Counted from the first letter of the stretch, positions 25,773 to 34,131 are shown. The stretch: 64,000 nt of DNA from Alicyclobacillus fastidiosus (GCF_026651875.1 NZ_CP104067.1:5632501-5696500); one strand, 5' to 3'. Program-made: numbers and translations. Notes: a model not told the origin generated them from the letters alone.

Positions 25773-26636
25773 ATGACGACGCGTTTAGAGGGCAAACCTG
25801 TCGCAGATAGATTAAAACAAGAGCTCGGTGAACAAGTTCTGCATTGGAAGTCAATCGGGATCGAACCACGAATGGTGACACTGCTCATCGGCAACGACAA
25901 GGCCTCGGAGGTCTACGCGATGCAGAAGGCACGTACAGCGCGCCGGTTGGGGATTCAGTTCGAGATCAGCCGGCTTCCAGAAGACTCGTCGCAAGCGAAC
26001 GTGTCAGCGCGGGTGCGCGAATTGAGTGAGGATGTGAGCATCCACGGAATTATGCTGGAATTGCCATTGCCTGGTGCGATAGATAGTCAATCCGTCGTGA
26101 GCACCATCCACGCGTTGAAGGACGTGGACGGGATGTCCCCATGTCACTCCTTCGCGAGACCCTCACCGGATGCCGCTTTGTACCCTGCAACCCCTCTCGC
26201 CTGTATCCGTCTACTGAAACACTACGGCTACGAACTCCGCGGGCGCGACGTGACTGTGGTCGGCTGCGGTCAAACGGTCGGGCTTCCGCTCATCCACTTG
26301 CTGATTTCCGAAGGTGCCACGGTAGTCGCTTGCCACGAGTACACGGAAGACGTCCGCGCACATTTGCAGCGCAGTGAATTCGCGTTTGTCGCGGTTGGAA
26401 AAGGCGGGTTGATCAAACCGGATATGGTGCACGACGGGCTCGTAGTGGTGGACGTCGGCATTTCGCAAGGGCCAGACGGTGAGGTGATCGGCGATCTGTC
26501 TCCCGACGCCGCGCCATTGACGGGCGCATACACACCTACGCCCGGTGGTATCGGTGCCGTGACCACCTTGCAGATCTTTGCGAACTTGATGCACGCGATG
26601 GATATGCAATATGCAGCGGGAATGATCCAGGTGTAA
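25773..26636 (+). CDS. folD: Divergent FolD-family methylenetetrahydrofolate dehydrogenase/cyclohydrolase
   Basis: A 287-residue FolD homologue, a family that interconverts 5,10-methylene-, methenyl- and 10-formyl-tetrahydrofolate. Tyr48, Lys52 (YAMQK) and Asp119 (KDVDG) of the active site are present. Other signatures are altered: ELPLP for QLPLP (Glu96), PATPLA for PCTPxG, and GCGQTVGLP for the usual GRSxIVGxP nucleotide loop. TPTPGGIGAVT is near standard. The cofactor preference or one activity may therefore differ. It is monocistronic, controlled by the ZTP riboswitch, and closed by a strong terminator. A canonical folD may exist elsewhere. Confidence 0.85.
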   Translation: MTTRLEGKPVADRLKQELGEQVLHWKSIGIEPRMVTLLIGNDKASEVYAMQKARTARRLGIQFEISRLPEDSSQANVSARVRELSEDVSIHGIMLELPLPGAIDSQSVVSTIHALKDVDGMSPCHSFARPSPDAALYPATPLACIRLLKHYGYELRGRDVTVVGCGQTVGLPLIHLLISEGATVVACHEYTEDVRAHLQRSEFAFVAVGKGGLIKPDMVHDGLVVVDVGISQGPDGEVIGDLSPDAAPLTGAYTPTPGGIGAVTTLQIFANLMHAMDMQYAAGMIQV

Positions 26637-26658
26637 GCTGTCATCGCAAGGTCATGAA

Positions 26659-26696
26659 CGAAAAGAGGCTACCCACTGGTGGGTAGCCTCTTTTCG
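26659..26696. terminator. Strong bidirectional terminator between folD and the par-like locus
   Basis: An 18-bp perfect inverted repeat (CGAAAAGAGGCTACCCAC at 26659-26676 against 26679-26696) with A-rich and T-rich ends. Confidence 0.9.
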
Positions 26697-26721
26697 CGTA
26701 GAGTAGATGTTCACGCGCAAA

Positions 26722-27201
26722 TTAGTGTGAACTACTACTCGCGACCCAAGCGCGCCGCTGTTGGCGCAACAGCGCAATCGGGTCCAGTTTGGGTTGGGGC
26801 TCAACCCGCTCCTCTGCCACTGGCTCAGGGTCCGGTTCAGGAGACTGACTCGGAGCCTCCACAGGCGTCCTAGGAGCCACTGCCGCCGCTTGGGACGGCA
26901 CCTGAGGGGTCTTTGGCGCAGCTTGGGCCGCCGCCACGTGCACAGGCGCCGTAGAACTTGTGTCGGCCGTCTCTACAGCTTTTGGCGCGACCGCATTCAA
27001 CTGGGCAAGCGGCCCCGTGTTCTGCATCGCCTCGACATGGTTGCCGATAATCTGCAGAATTTCATAGCTGAAGTCCCCGTTCTGCTTGAGTCGAGATAGG
27101 AATTCGCACACTTCTGGTGGCGTATCAGACGCGATATAGACGTGAAACAAATCCCCGTGCTTAAGTGCCTTCTTCCGCGTCCGTCTCGGCCTAGCTGTCA
27201 A
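26722..27201 (-). CDS. ParR-like adaptor protein of the actin-type partition locus
   Basis: A 159-residue protein. A basic N-terminus (RPRRTRKKALKHG) precedes a segment FHVYIASDTPPEVCEFLSRL with following helices (to about residue 60) that has the strand-helix-helix spacing of ribbon-helix-helix ParR proteins. A long Ala/Pro-rich linker follows, then a short basic end motif PKLDPIALLRQQRRAW. This layout (DNA-binding head, flexible linker, C-terminal filament-binding peptide) matches ParR adaptors. The TTG start overlaps the parM-like stop (TTGA), after GCAGGAGATGAG. The assignment rests on context and layout, not on strong similarity. Confidence 0.65.
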   Translation of the reverse strand: MTARPRRTRKKALKHGDLFHVYIASDTPPEVCEFLSRLKQNGDFSYEILQIIGNHVEAMQNTGPLAQLNAVAPKAVETADTSSTAPVHVAAAQAAPKTPQVPSQAAAVAPRTPVEAPSQSPEPDPEPVAEERVEPQPKLDPIALLRQQRRAWVASSSSH

Positions 27202-28367
27202 ACGGTCTCATCTCCTGCTACGGTCGCCGCGACCTCCATCCCAGAGTCCATCGCGGATTCGAGGGAGCGGAAGGTACCGCGAAGGTTGCGCAGTTGACTG
27301 TGCTCTTGCGTGTCAAAGCGCAACGGTCGACCTTGGCGCTCCACGTCCTTAATGTAGCTCGCCAAGATGGTGGCACCGCCGCCGATGAACAGGAATTCCT
27401 CCGCCTCTGGCGCCTCTGCCCAGGCGTCTAGCACTCTGTCCAGCACGTCGCGCGCCAATTCAGTGAGGTACAAGTTGGCGATGTCGCCGATGTTGCCTTT
27501 CACGAGCCCCTGCCACTTGACCTCGTAGTCCTTGTTGACGAGCCGCTCGATGACGTTGACGTCACTCTTAATCAGGTCCTGACCCATCTGCGCATTGAAG
27601 TCCTTGCGGATGCGCGTGATGATGTCGTTAAGGTTGATTCGAAAGCCCGTCGAAGTGTAGTCGTCCAACTGCAGGCCAGGTTTGAAGAAGGCAATATCCA
27701 AGTCGATCCCGCCGAGGTCCGCGACGCCAAACGACTTGTCCATGAGGGTGCTCTTCGGTTCACTGGCGAGATCGATAATGCCTGAGACGTTATCGACGTT
27801 GATGCCATCCGGCAGGGAGATCTGCATCTCGACCTCGACGCCCTCGAACTTCGGCGTGGATCGGAACGCGACCATATGAACCCCTCTCGTCAGCTTGTCC
27901 GAAAACGCTTGCGCTTCACTGACTTCCGCGATGGGTAGACCGATGCCGAGTTTCACCTGCGCGCGAATTCGCTTCACGCCGTTCTCGATGTCCGCCTGGT
28001 GCTTCGTCGCGATGGCGTACGCAAGTGCGCCGAGGGTGGTAATCATCGTCTCCGGCCGCTGCGACTTCATCTGGGCCGCCTTGTGACCGATGATGGCTTG
28101 TGCGCGAGGATGACGGGAAGCAAGGACACCGATTTGAAAATGTCTGCCAAAACCTTCTGGAATCGATGGAGACACGATTTCGAGGTCGAGGTTGTCAATC
28201 GGCTCCCCTTGGTTGAGGATGACTTTTCGTTTCTGATCTGACTGGACGGTCACATTCGGAAACATAAACGTCTGGTTCATAGCATCGTAGGATGCCTTTA
28301 CGAAGCTGTTTCCGTTGTCTACTGCCATGGTGATTTTCGTGTTCAAAAGCGTTGGGTCCTTGCCCAT
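27198..28367 (-). CDS. ParM/Alp-family actin-like ATPase
   Basis: A 389-residue actin-fold protein of the plasmid-segregation type. AVDNGNSFVKAS (Asp17, Lys24) is phosphate loop 1, LGIGLPIAE the connecting segment, VADLGGIDLDIA (Asp217) phosphate loop 2, and FIGGGATIL (from 328) the adenosine motif. All are intact, so ATP-driven filament formation is expected. No MreB-like membrane helix is seen. The ATG at 28367 follows GGAAGGA at 9 bp, while the ATG at 28391 lies too close to the predicted transcription start. It is coupled to the ParR-like gene and preceded by an AT-rich repeat region, as in type II partition loci. Confidence 0.85.
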   Translation of the reverse strand: MGKDPTLLNTKITMAVDNGNSFVKASYDAMNQTFMFPNVTVQSDQKRKVILNQGEPIDNLDLEIVSPSIPEGFGRHFQIGVLASRHPRAQAIIGHKAAQMKSQRPETMITTLGALAYAIATKHQADIENGVKRIRAQVKLGIGLPIAEVSEAQAFSDKLTRGVHMVAFRSTPKFEGVEVEMQISLPDGINVDNVSGIIDLASEPKSTLMDKSFGVADLGGIDLDIAFFKPGLQLDDYTSTGFRINLNDIITRIRKDFNAQMGQDLIKSDVNVIERLVNKDYEVKWQGLVKGNIGDIANLYLTELARDVLDRVLDAWAEAPEAEEFLFIGGGATILASYIKDVERQGRPLRFDTQEHSQLRNLRGTFRSLESAMDSGMEVAATVAGDETV

Positions 28368-28406
28368 CCAATTCATTCCTTCCGATTTCATAACACTTCA
28401 CAACCA

Positions 28407-28436
28407 ATTATATTTTCGCTGCCAGCGAGACGTCAA
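28407..28436 (-). promoter_or_regulatory. Strong promoter of the parM-parR-like operon
   Basis: On the minus strand, TTGACG (28431-28436) and a perfect TATAAT (28407-28412) are 18 bp apart. It sits at the inner edge of the repeat region, so adaptor binding there could autoregulate the operon. Confidence 0.75.
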
Positions 28437-28575
28437 TGCAATTACTAGTTTATCAGTTATCTAGTTAACTAGTGATTTACCAAACCAATTAATCCATTTA
28501 TGAATTAACCAATTGATTGATTTACTAAACAACCAAGATTATGAATTAAGTAGTTAACTAGTTAATCCAACACCC
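28437..28575. repeat. AT-rich iterated region, candidate centromere (parC-like)
   Basis: About 140 bp, much richer in A+T than its flanks. The 12-mer TAGTTAACTAGT occurs at 28462-28473 and 28551-28562. GATTTACYAAAC occurs at 28474-28485 and 28519-28530, and ATGAATTAA at 28500-28508 and 28541-28549. CTAGTTAACTAG and TAGTTAACTA are palindromes. Unit spacing is about 41-45 bp. Position and composition fit a ParR-binding centromere. Confidence 0.6.
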
Positions 28576-28649
28576 AAAAACCCAGCTATATCAAGGCCTG
28601 CGGGCATATGTTACAATCGGGACACCGTGTGCGCTTGTGGAGGCCGAAA

Positions 28650-29528
28650 ATGAACGAAATTGTACAACCGACCGAAATTATGGATAAATTTGTAGAAATG
28701 CCCGTCCAGCATCCGGGCCAGGCCAATCTCGTGAAGATCGGTTTGTGGAATGGAAGGCGTGTCGCCATGAAAACGGCAAGGCGGCAGGACGGATCACTGA
28801 ACGAATTCTATGTGGGAATCTCCAGTCTATTTAACGCAAGTCTTCAAGTACCCTATCACTACCTGAACATGTACCGCATCCTGTCCGTACACAGCACACT
28901 GCCTGTGCCGCACCTGTACAGCACCTTTCCACTCGAGGCGACGAGGTACCAACCGACGCACGCATACGTCGAAGGGCGCGCCGCCGTCTCTTTTGCCGAG
29001 CTCACACAAGTAGGGGCAGAGCTATACGGCAAACACTTGGCAAGGCTGCATTCGGTAAAAGTCAGCGGTGCGGGCTGTACCGGCGCACTCGTGACGCCAA
29101 CACAATTTCACAAGCGGCTGTGTCGAACCATCGACCTACTGAGTCGTATCGCGGCGATTGACGACGAAACGAGGCGCATCGCGCACGACGTTCTGCTGAC
29201 ACGGGACACGTGGCCCATGGCCACGTATTTCGCGCCCATCATGCTCGACCTAGATCCGACACAGTACTTTGCAGAGGACGGACGATTGACGCACCTCATC
29301 GACATCGACTTCGTGGTATTTGGCCCGCCGGAACTGGAACTCGTCGCCCTCGAGTCCATTTTCCCGCACCACCTGTCCGACGATTTCATCCGAGGCTACC
29401 GAAGCGTTCGGGACTTCCCGGTACTCGCACCGGTGCGCCAGCCCTACCGACTGCTCAATCGCCTGTTGTGCGTGCAAGGACGGCAGCCGGCCCACATGTG
29501 GAACGAGCGCGAAACCCTGTTTCCCTAG
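28650..29528 (+). CDS. Aminoglycoside-phosphotransferase/protein-kinase-fold protein of unknown substrate
   Basis: A 292-residue kinase-like fold. VAMKTARRQDGS resembles the ATP-binding Lys strand, and IMLDLDPTQYF takes the place of the catalytic loop (normally HGDxxxxN), so His and Asn are not conserved. LIDIDFVVFGPPELELV matches the metal-binding DxD loop of the APH family. It may be a divergent small-molecule kinase or a pseudokinase. GTGGAGG precedes the ATG at 28650 by 6 bp, and an extended -10 TGTTACAAT lies at 28609-28617. It is divergent from the par-like operon across the repeat region. Confidence 0.65.
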   Translation: MNEIVQPTEIMDKFVEMPVQHPGQANLVKIGLWNGRRVAMKTARRQDGSLNEFYVGISSLFNASLQVPYHYLNMYRILSVHSTLPVPHLYSTFPLEATRYQPTHAYVEGRAAVSFAELTQVGAELYGKHLARLHSVKVSGAGCTGALVTPTQFHKRLCRTIDLLSRIAAIDDETRRIAHDVLLTRDTWPMATYFAPIMLDLDPTQYFAEDGRLTHLIDIDFVVFGPPELELVALESIFPHHLSDDFIRGYRSVRDFPVLAPVRQPYRLLNRLLCVQGRQPAHMWNERETLFP

Positions 29529-30289
29529 TGCTCGCGCCGTTCGACATAGACGAGCTGTTCATGTCGACTGAACAGCCGAGGGTACACCAAAAATCCGACC
29601 AGGATCACCGTGACCGCGGAGCCCGCCAAGATACAAAAGAGGATCATGACCTGATAGCGAACGGCCTGCACCGGGCTCGCTCCAGCGATGATCAGACCGC
29701 TCATCATGCCCGGCAACTGGACAATGCCTGTGGTTTTGGTCGAGTCAATCGTCGGGATGAGTCCCGCTCGAATCGCCTGCTTGAGATGTGGATAGATGGC
29801 CTGGCGCGGTGTTCCACCTAGCGCCAGCACACTTTCAATCTCCTGCCGCTTCGCCGCCACCTCCCCCTGAATGCGGTTCAGAAGGACGCCCGAGGCAACC
29901 ATCGCGTTGCCGACGATCATGCCACTGATGGAGATGACGTACCGAGGCTGAAACGGGACGACATGCAGTGCCAACAACATGCCTTGGGTCACCACCTCGG
30001 TCGCCACCAGTCCAAGTGCAATTCGCCAGCCAACTCCAGGAATACTCTTCGCACGCGAACGCGCGTTGAGCGTGGCGACCACCACAATCAGCGCGACCAT
30101 CCCAAGGATGAAGACCGCGTTGTTCGCGTTGAACACGAACTTCAGCAGGTACCCGACGATGATGAGTTGAATAGCGGCGCGAACCGCGGCGACAATCACG
30201 TCGCGCTGCAGTCCTAACCGAAGCCACATCGACAACCCCACACTGATGGCCACAAAGGCTAGCGTAAAGGATAAAGTGACAAAACTCAT
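29525..30289 (-). CDS. fetB: FetB-type ABC transporter permease (UPF0014)
   Basis: A 254-residue membrane protein with about seven hydrophobic helices. VGYLLKFVF, ISGMIVGNAMVASG and LPGMMSGLIIAGASPVQAVR are typical of the UPF0014/FetB family. In Escherichia coli the FetAB pair exports iron and protects against peroxide. The ATG overlaps the stop of the ATPase gene (ATGA, 30286-30289). The 3' end overlaps the convergent kinase-like gene by four bases (CTAG, 29525-29528). Confidence 0.88.
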   Translation of the reverse strand: MSFVTLSFTLAFVAISVGLSMWLRLGLQRDVIVAAVRAAIQLIIVGYLLKFVFNANNAVFILGMVALIVVVATLNARSRAKSIPGVGWRIALGLVATEVVTQGMLLALHVVPFQPRYVISISGMIVGNAMVASGVLLNRIQGEVAAKRQEIESVLALGGTPRQAIYPHLKQAIRAGLIPTIDSTKTTGIVQLPGMMSGLIIAGASPVQAVRYQVMILFCILAGSAVTVILVGFLVYPRLFSRHEQLVYVERREH

Positions 30290-31017
30290 CGCGTTTCCCC
30301 CTCCGCCATCGTCTGCATAAACCTCTGTGCCTGAAGCGTCTCTGGATGCGCAAAAAATGAATCTGCAGTGGCAGTCTCGACGAGTCTTCCTTCTGCCATA
30401 AACCAGACCACATCGGCGACCCGGCGCGCCTGTTCCAAATCGTGAGTCACCCAGAGCATCGACGTGTGACGCTGTTCGTGAAGGCGCAAAATGGTTCGCT
30501 CGACTTCCAATTTCGCGTGAACATCGAGCGCCGACGTCACCTCGTCGAGCAGGAGAATGTCCGGTTTCATCGCCAGCGTCCTCCCCAGTGCCACGCGTTG
30601 TTTCTGACCGCCCGACAACTCGGCCCCAGGCCGGCTCAACAGATCTGCCTCGAGCCCGATGTCGTGCAACAAGGACCTTGGGTCGTGCAGCGACTGCCCG
30701 TGTAACTTCAAGCCATACGCCAGGTTCTCTTCCACCGTCCCCGGGAAGATGGTCGGGGATTGAAACACCATGCCCACCTTTTGCCGCAGTTTGCGAACAG
30801 GCCAATCACGCACTTCGCGCCCTTCGACATAGACACTACCGGCCGTCGGCGAGCGCATTAGGTTACAGACGGACATCAGGGTGCTCTTCCCTGCGCCGGA
30901 CGGGCCGATCAAGACGACGATGCGTCCTGCCTCAACCTTGCCAGACACCCCTCGAAGTAACTCTTCCTCCCCAATGCAGAGGAACAAGTCTACAAACTCT
31001 ATCGCATATCTGCGCAT
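30286..31017 (-). CDS. fetA: FetA-type ABC transporter ATP-binding protein
   Basis: A 243-residue ATPase. GPSGAGKST is Walker A, LSGGQKQRVALGR the ABC signature, and ILLLDEVTSALD Walker B with catalytic Glu, followed by a switch His in WVTHD. It energises the adjacent FetB permease. I preferred the ATG at 31017 (AGGTGAG nearby) over a GTG at 31026. The metal specificity is inferred from the partner family. Confidence 0.88.
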   Translation of the reverse strand: MRRYAIEFVDLFLCIGEEELLRGVSGKVEAGRIVVLIGPSGAGKSTLMSVCNLMRSPTAGSVYVEGREVRDWPVRKLRQKVGMVFQSPTIFPGTVEENLAYGLKLHGQSLHDPRSLLHDIGLEADLLSRPGAELSGGQKQRVALGRTLAMKPDILLLDEVTSALDVHAKLEVERTILRLHEQRHTSMLWVTHDLEQARRVADVVWFMAEGRLVETATADSFFAHPETLQAQRFMQTMAEGETR

Positions 31018-31104
31018 CCTACTCACCTACTCCGAGACATCGCCCATGATATACTGTGAAAGGATTCCACACGACACCCTATGTATCCCTTGGAGGTGTG
31101 AAAA

Positions 31105-32112
31105 ATGTCGCAACTTGAAGCTAGGCGCATTGTGCTCGCCAGCCGCCCAAAGGGCAAGCCGACTACGGAAAACTTCCGCACGGAAACCGTCCTACTCTCG
31201 TCGCCGAGCCCCGGTGAAGTTCTCGTGAAAGCCCTTTACCTCTCGGTCGATCCCTACATGCGCGGCCGCATGAGCGAGTCGAAATCCTACGTACCTCCCT
31301 ACGAGATCGGCGGCGTTGTCGGCGGCGGCGCAGTCGCTGAAGTCGTCGAGTCAAACGACGACCGCCTGCAGCCAGGCGATATTGTCAGCGGCCAATTCGG
31401 CTGGCAAACATATGCAATCGTCCCTGCCAAACACCTCCGGAAAATCGATCCAGCTCTCGCCCCTATCACCGCTTCCTTGGGATTGCTCGGCGTGACGGGG
31501 CTGACGGCCTACTTCGGGCTGGTCGACATCTGCAAACCACAGCGCAACGAGACGGTCGTGGTGTCCGGAGCTGCCGGGGCGGTCGGCATGACAGTCGGGC
31601 AAATCGCGAAAATTCTCGGTTGCCGCGTGGTGGGCGTCGCCGGATCGGACGAAAAAGTCCGCTATCTCACAGAACAACTCGGATTCGACGAGGCCATCAA
31701 CTATAAAACGGCAGAAAATATGACCAGAGCGCTCAAGCACGCGTGTCCCAACGGTATTGACGTCTACTTCGACAACGTAGGTGGAGACATCAGTGATGCC
31801 GCATTCCGCAATCTCAACACGGGAGCGCGAATTTCCGTCTGCGGCCAAATCGCTCTGTACAACCTCGAACAACCGGACGTCGGCCCACGCCTTTTGACGC
31901 CAATTTTGATTCACCGGGCGTTGGTGAAAGGGTTCATCATCACAGATTACGCGGACCGCTTTCCGGAAGGTGTACAGCAGTTGGCGAAGTGGTACCGCGA
32001 CGGCCAGTTGAAGTTTGAGGAGACGATTGCAGAAGGGTTTGACCAAACCGTGGAAGCGTTCCTCGGCCTGTTCACCGGAGCCAACTTAGGAAAGCAAATC
32101 GTGCGCGTGTGA
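31105..32112 (+). CDS. NADP-dependent medium-chain oxidoreductase (YfmJ/CurA-like)
   Basis: A 335-residue zinc-independent MDR protein of the leukotriene B4 dehydrogenase/curcumin reductase group. LSVDPYMRGRMSE in the N-terminal GroES-like domain is diagnostic. AAGAVGMTVGQIAK is the dinucleotide loop, and YFDNVGGDISDA closes the Rossmann part. These enzymes reduce the double bond of alpha,beta-unsaturated carbonyls with NADPH, often as detoxification. GGAGGTGTG precedes the ATG. It is monocistronic with a perfect terminator hairpin. Confidence 0.9.
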   Translation: MSQLEARRIVLASRPKGKPTTENFRTETVLLSSPSPGEVLVKALYLSVDPYMRGRMSESKSYVPPYEIGGVVGGGAVAEVVESNDDRLQPGDIVSGQFGWQTYAIVPAKHLRKIDPALAPITASLGLLGVTGLTAYFGLVDICKPQRNETVVVSGAAGAVGMTVGQIAKILGCRVVGVAGSDEKVRYLTEQLGFDEAINYKTAENMTRALKHACPNGIDVYFDNVGGDISDAAFRNLNTGARISVCGQIALYNLEQPDVGPRLLTPILIHRALVKGFIITDYADRFPEGVQQLAKWYRDGQLKFEETIAEGFDQTVEAFLGLFTGANLGKQIVRV

Positions 32113-32159
32113 CAGAAGGAAAACACGCGTGCATCCACTCCTGTCATCGAGGGCAGGCC

Positions 32160-32187
32160 TAGGGGACGGCGCAATCGCCGTCCCCTA
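32160..32187. terminator. Hairpin terminator between convergent genes
   Basis: TAGGGGACGGCG (32160-32171), loop CAAT, and CGCCGTCCCCTA (32176-32187) form a perfect 12-bp stem. Confidence 0.8.
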
Positions 32188-32228
32188 AATACTCGCCTTT
32201 GTACTTCAAGGGTAGCATGAAGTACGTG

Positions 32229-33503
32229 CTAATATTTCGCTGAAGACTCTTGCTTCTTCTCTACAGTTTGGAATTCGTCCATGAAGGAAAGCTGGTTCCC
32301 GTCACTAAAGCGCTCGAGCTCGTTGTAAGCGGGGATTCCGTGCGCTACGATGTCCAAACCCGCTTCCTCCTCCGCCGAACCGACCCGAATTCCAATCGTT
32401 CGCTTGAGCGCTAGCCCCATCAAAAATGCACAACTAAATCCCCAAGCCGAGACGACGAGAATGCCAAGCAGTTGAACCGCAAGAAGGCGCACGTGGCCCG
32501 TTGTAAAGAGTCCTTGCGACCTGTCGAACAAGCCGACTCCCAGGGTGCCAAGAACGCCGCCAAACCCGTGCACGGCGACGGCGCCGACAGGATCGTCAAT
32601 CTTGAGGGCGTCGACCCAACCCGTGGCGAGGATGACCAAGACGCCAGCGACAAGGCCGAGGACGATAGCCGCGTACGGGCCAATATACGCACAGCCCGCA
32701 GTCACAGCCACGAGGCCGGACAGAGAGCCGTTGATGGTCATACTCGGATCAGCGACTTTAAACCTGTAGGTGCTGAAGAGAATCGCGGACATGCCGCCCG
32801 CGGCTGCTGCCAAGAACGTATTCAGCGCAATGCTAGCCAAGTCCACATTGACGGCGCTCAGCGTACTTCCCGCGTTAAAACCAAACCAGCCAAACCAAAG
32901 GATAAAGGCGCCACACGACGCGAGAGGAATGTTGCTTGGAGCAAACACGTTCACGCTTCCGTCGCGGTTAAATCGATTCTTCCGGGGCCCCACCACGAGT
33001 GCGAGCGCGAGCGCCATAAACCCTCCCATTGCGTGGATGGCCGCGGATCCCGCGAAATCCTCCATGCCTAAATCCGCCAGCCAACCATGCTCTCCCCAAA
33101 TCCAGTGCGCGGACACGGGATAGATCACGGCACAGGTGAGGCACACCGTCACAATGTACGCCGTGAACCGAAACCGCTCTGCGACGGCACCGGAAATAAT
33201 GGAGGCAACCGCGATGGCAAATCCAATTTGGAATAGTATAAAAGCTTCCGGTGACAAGTGACTTGGAGCCAGGACATGCCCGAATCCAACGACGTGAAGG
33301 GTGTCGCGGCCAAATAATAGATGGGAACCCACCAAGTAAAATGCAAGTGCCCCAAACGTCAAGTCGACAAAAATTTTCATCGTCACGTTGACCGCGTTCT
33401 TTGTTCTGACAAGTCCCGCCTCTAAGAGGCTGAATCCGCCCTCCATAAACAGCACAAGTGCTGCCGTAAGGACCACCCAGACGGTGTTTAGGGCGTTCTC
33501 CAT
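32229..33503 (-). CDS. amtB: Ammonium transporter
   Basis: A 424-residue Amt protein with about 11 helices. MEGGFSLLEAGLVRTKN is the N-terminal signature. The twin pore histidines are in SAAIHAMGG and VAVHGFGG, and WFGWFGFNAGSTL forms the central gate. There is no cleaved signal. It moves ammonium across the membrane under nitrogen limitation and follows the PII gene by 17 bp, the usual glnK-amtB pair, in which PII plugs the channel. Confidence 0.95.
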   Translation of the reverse strand: MENALNTVWVVLTAALVLFMEGGFSLLEAGLVRTKNAVNVTMKIFVDLTFGALAFYLVGSHLLFGRDTLHVVGFGHVLAPSHLSPEAFILFQIGFAIAVASIISGAVAERFRFTAYIVTVCLTCAVIYPVSAHWIWGEHGWLADLGMEDFAGSAAIHAMGGFMALALALVVGPRKNRFNRDGSVNVFAPSNIPLASCGAFILWFGWFGFNAGSTLSAVNVDLASIALNTFLAAAAGGMSAILFSTYRFKVADPSMTINGSLSGLVAVTAGCAYIGPYAAIVLGLVAGVLVILATGWVDALKIDDPVGAVAVHGFGGVLGTLGVGLFDRSQGLFTTGHVRLLAVQLLGILVVSAWGFSCAFLMGLALKRTIGIRVGSAEEEAGLDIVAHGIPAYNELERFSDGNQLSFMDEFQTVEKKQESSAKY

Positions 33504-33520
33504 ACGCTAGCCGCTCCCCC

Positions 33521-33871
33521 TTAACGTTTGAGTTCGTCTATCGTTTCATCGACGACACCCGTCCGAATGTTGTAGGCGTCAAGCACCTCATAGACAAAAA
33601 TTTTCCCGTCTCCCATTTCTCCTGTTTGAGCCGAATCTATGATGGCTTCTATCGTTCGGTTTAGATAATTGTCGGAGACCACTATCTCAAGTTTGATCTT
33701 TGGATGGAGATTGATATCGTACGTGTGTCCCCGGTACACCCCGTGTGTATTGCGCTCTTGCCCCCTCCCTTGTACTGGGATGACTGTGAATCCGTTAACC
33801 CCTGTCTTCCTCAAGGCCTTGATGACGGCCTGCAGTTTTTCCGGGCGGATCACCGCATCGATCCGTTTCAC
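33521..33871 (-). CDS. glnK: Nitrogen regulatory PII protein
   Basis: A 116-residue trimeric signal protein that binds ATP/ADP and 2-oxoglutarate. The T-loop runs GVYRGHTYDINLHPKIKLE with a Tyr at the usual modification position, and GEMGDGKIFVYEV is the B-loop. The GTG at 33871 follows AAAGGAG at 8 bp; the ATG at 33877 is too close. It precedes amtB. Confidence 0.93.
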   Translation of the reverse strand: MKRIDAVIRPEKLQAVIKALRKTGVNGFTVIPVQGRGQERNTHGVYRGHTYDINLHPKIKLEIVVSDNYLNRTIEAIIDSAQTGEMGDGKIFVYEVLDAYNIRTGVVDETIDELKR

Positions 33872-33892
33872 ACACATCGCTCCTTTACGCAG

Positions 33893-33920
33893 ATTGTACA
33901 GGAAAGTGAATGTGTGTCTA
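33893..33920 (-). promoter_or_regulatory. Promoter of glnK-amtB
   Basis: On the minus strand, TAGACA (33915-33920) and TACAAT (33893-33898) are 16 bp apart. Confidence 0.5.
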
Positions 33921-34034
33921 GCTATAATCAGATCCATTTCCACAACTTCTTGAGCCCGACAGCCTATTTCGTCACAAATTTCAAATATTACGCAAAGGAT
34001 CCTGTAAATTTATGTCGAAATTTGGCGCAACATC

Positions 34035-34125
34035 GAAAAAGGCAACCCTTTGGAAACGAAGTGGACGCAAAGCTACAGGGGCTACCTCTGCTCTACATAG
34101 GCAGATACGCCAGCCAGCTACCGTG
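34035..34125 (+). ncRNA. Cyclic di-GMP-I (GEMM-I) riboswitch
   Basis: AAAGGCAACCC leads into a hairpin capped by a GAAA tetraloop, CCCTTTG-GAAA-CGAAGTGG (about 34045-34064). The near-invariant GGACGCAAAGC follows at once, then a second helical arm, and the closing CAGCCAGCTACCG (34111-34123). These are the defining parts of the GEMM-I aptamer, including the tetraloop-receptor docking. It lies in the leader of a c-di-GMP turnover protein. Boundaries are approximate. Confidence 0.88.
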
Positions 34126-34131
34126 ACCGGA

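Noticed and set aside
28437..28575. Replication origin or CRISPR array in the repeat region
   Set aside because: No DnaA-box series, no rep or dnaA gene nearby, and the repeats are too few and irregular for CRISPR.
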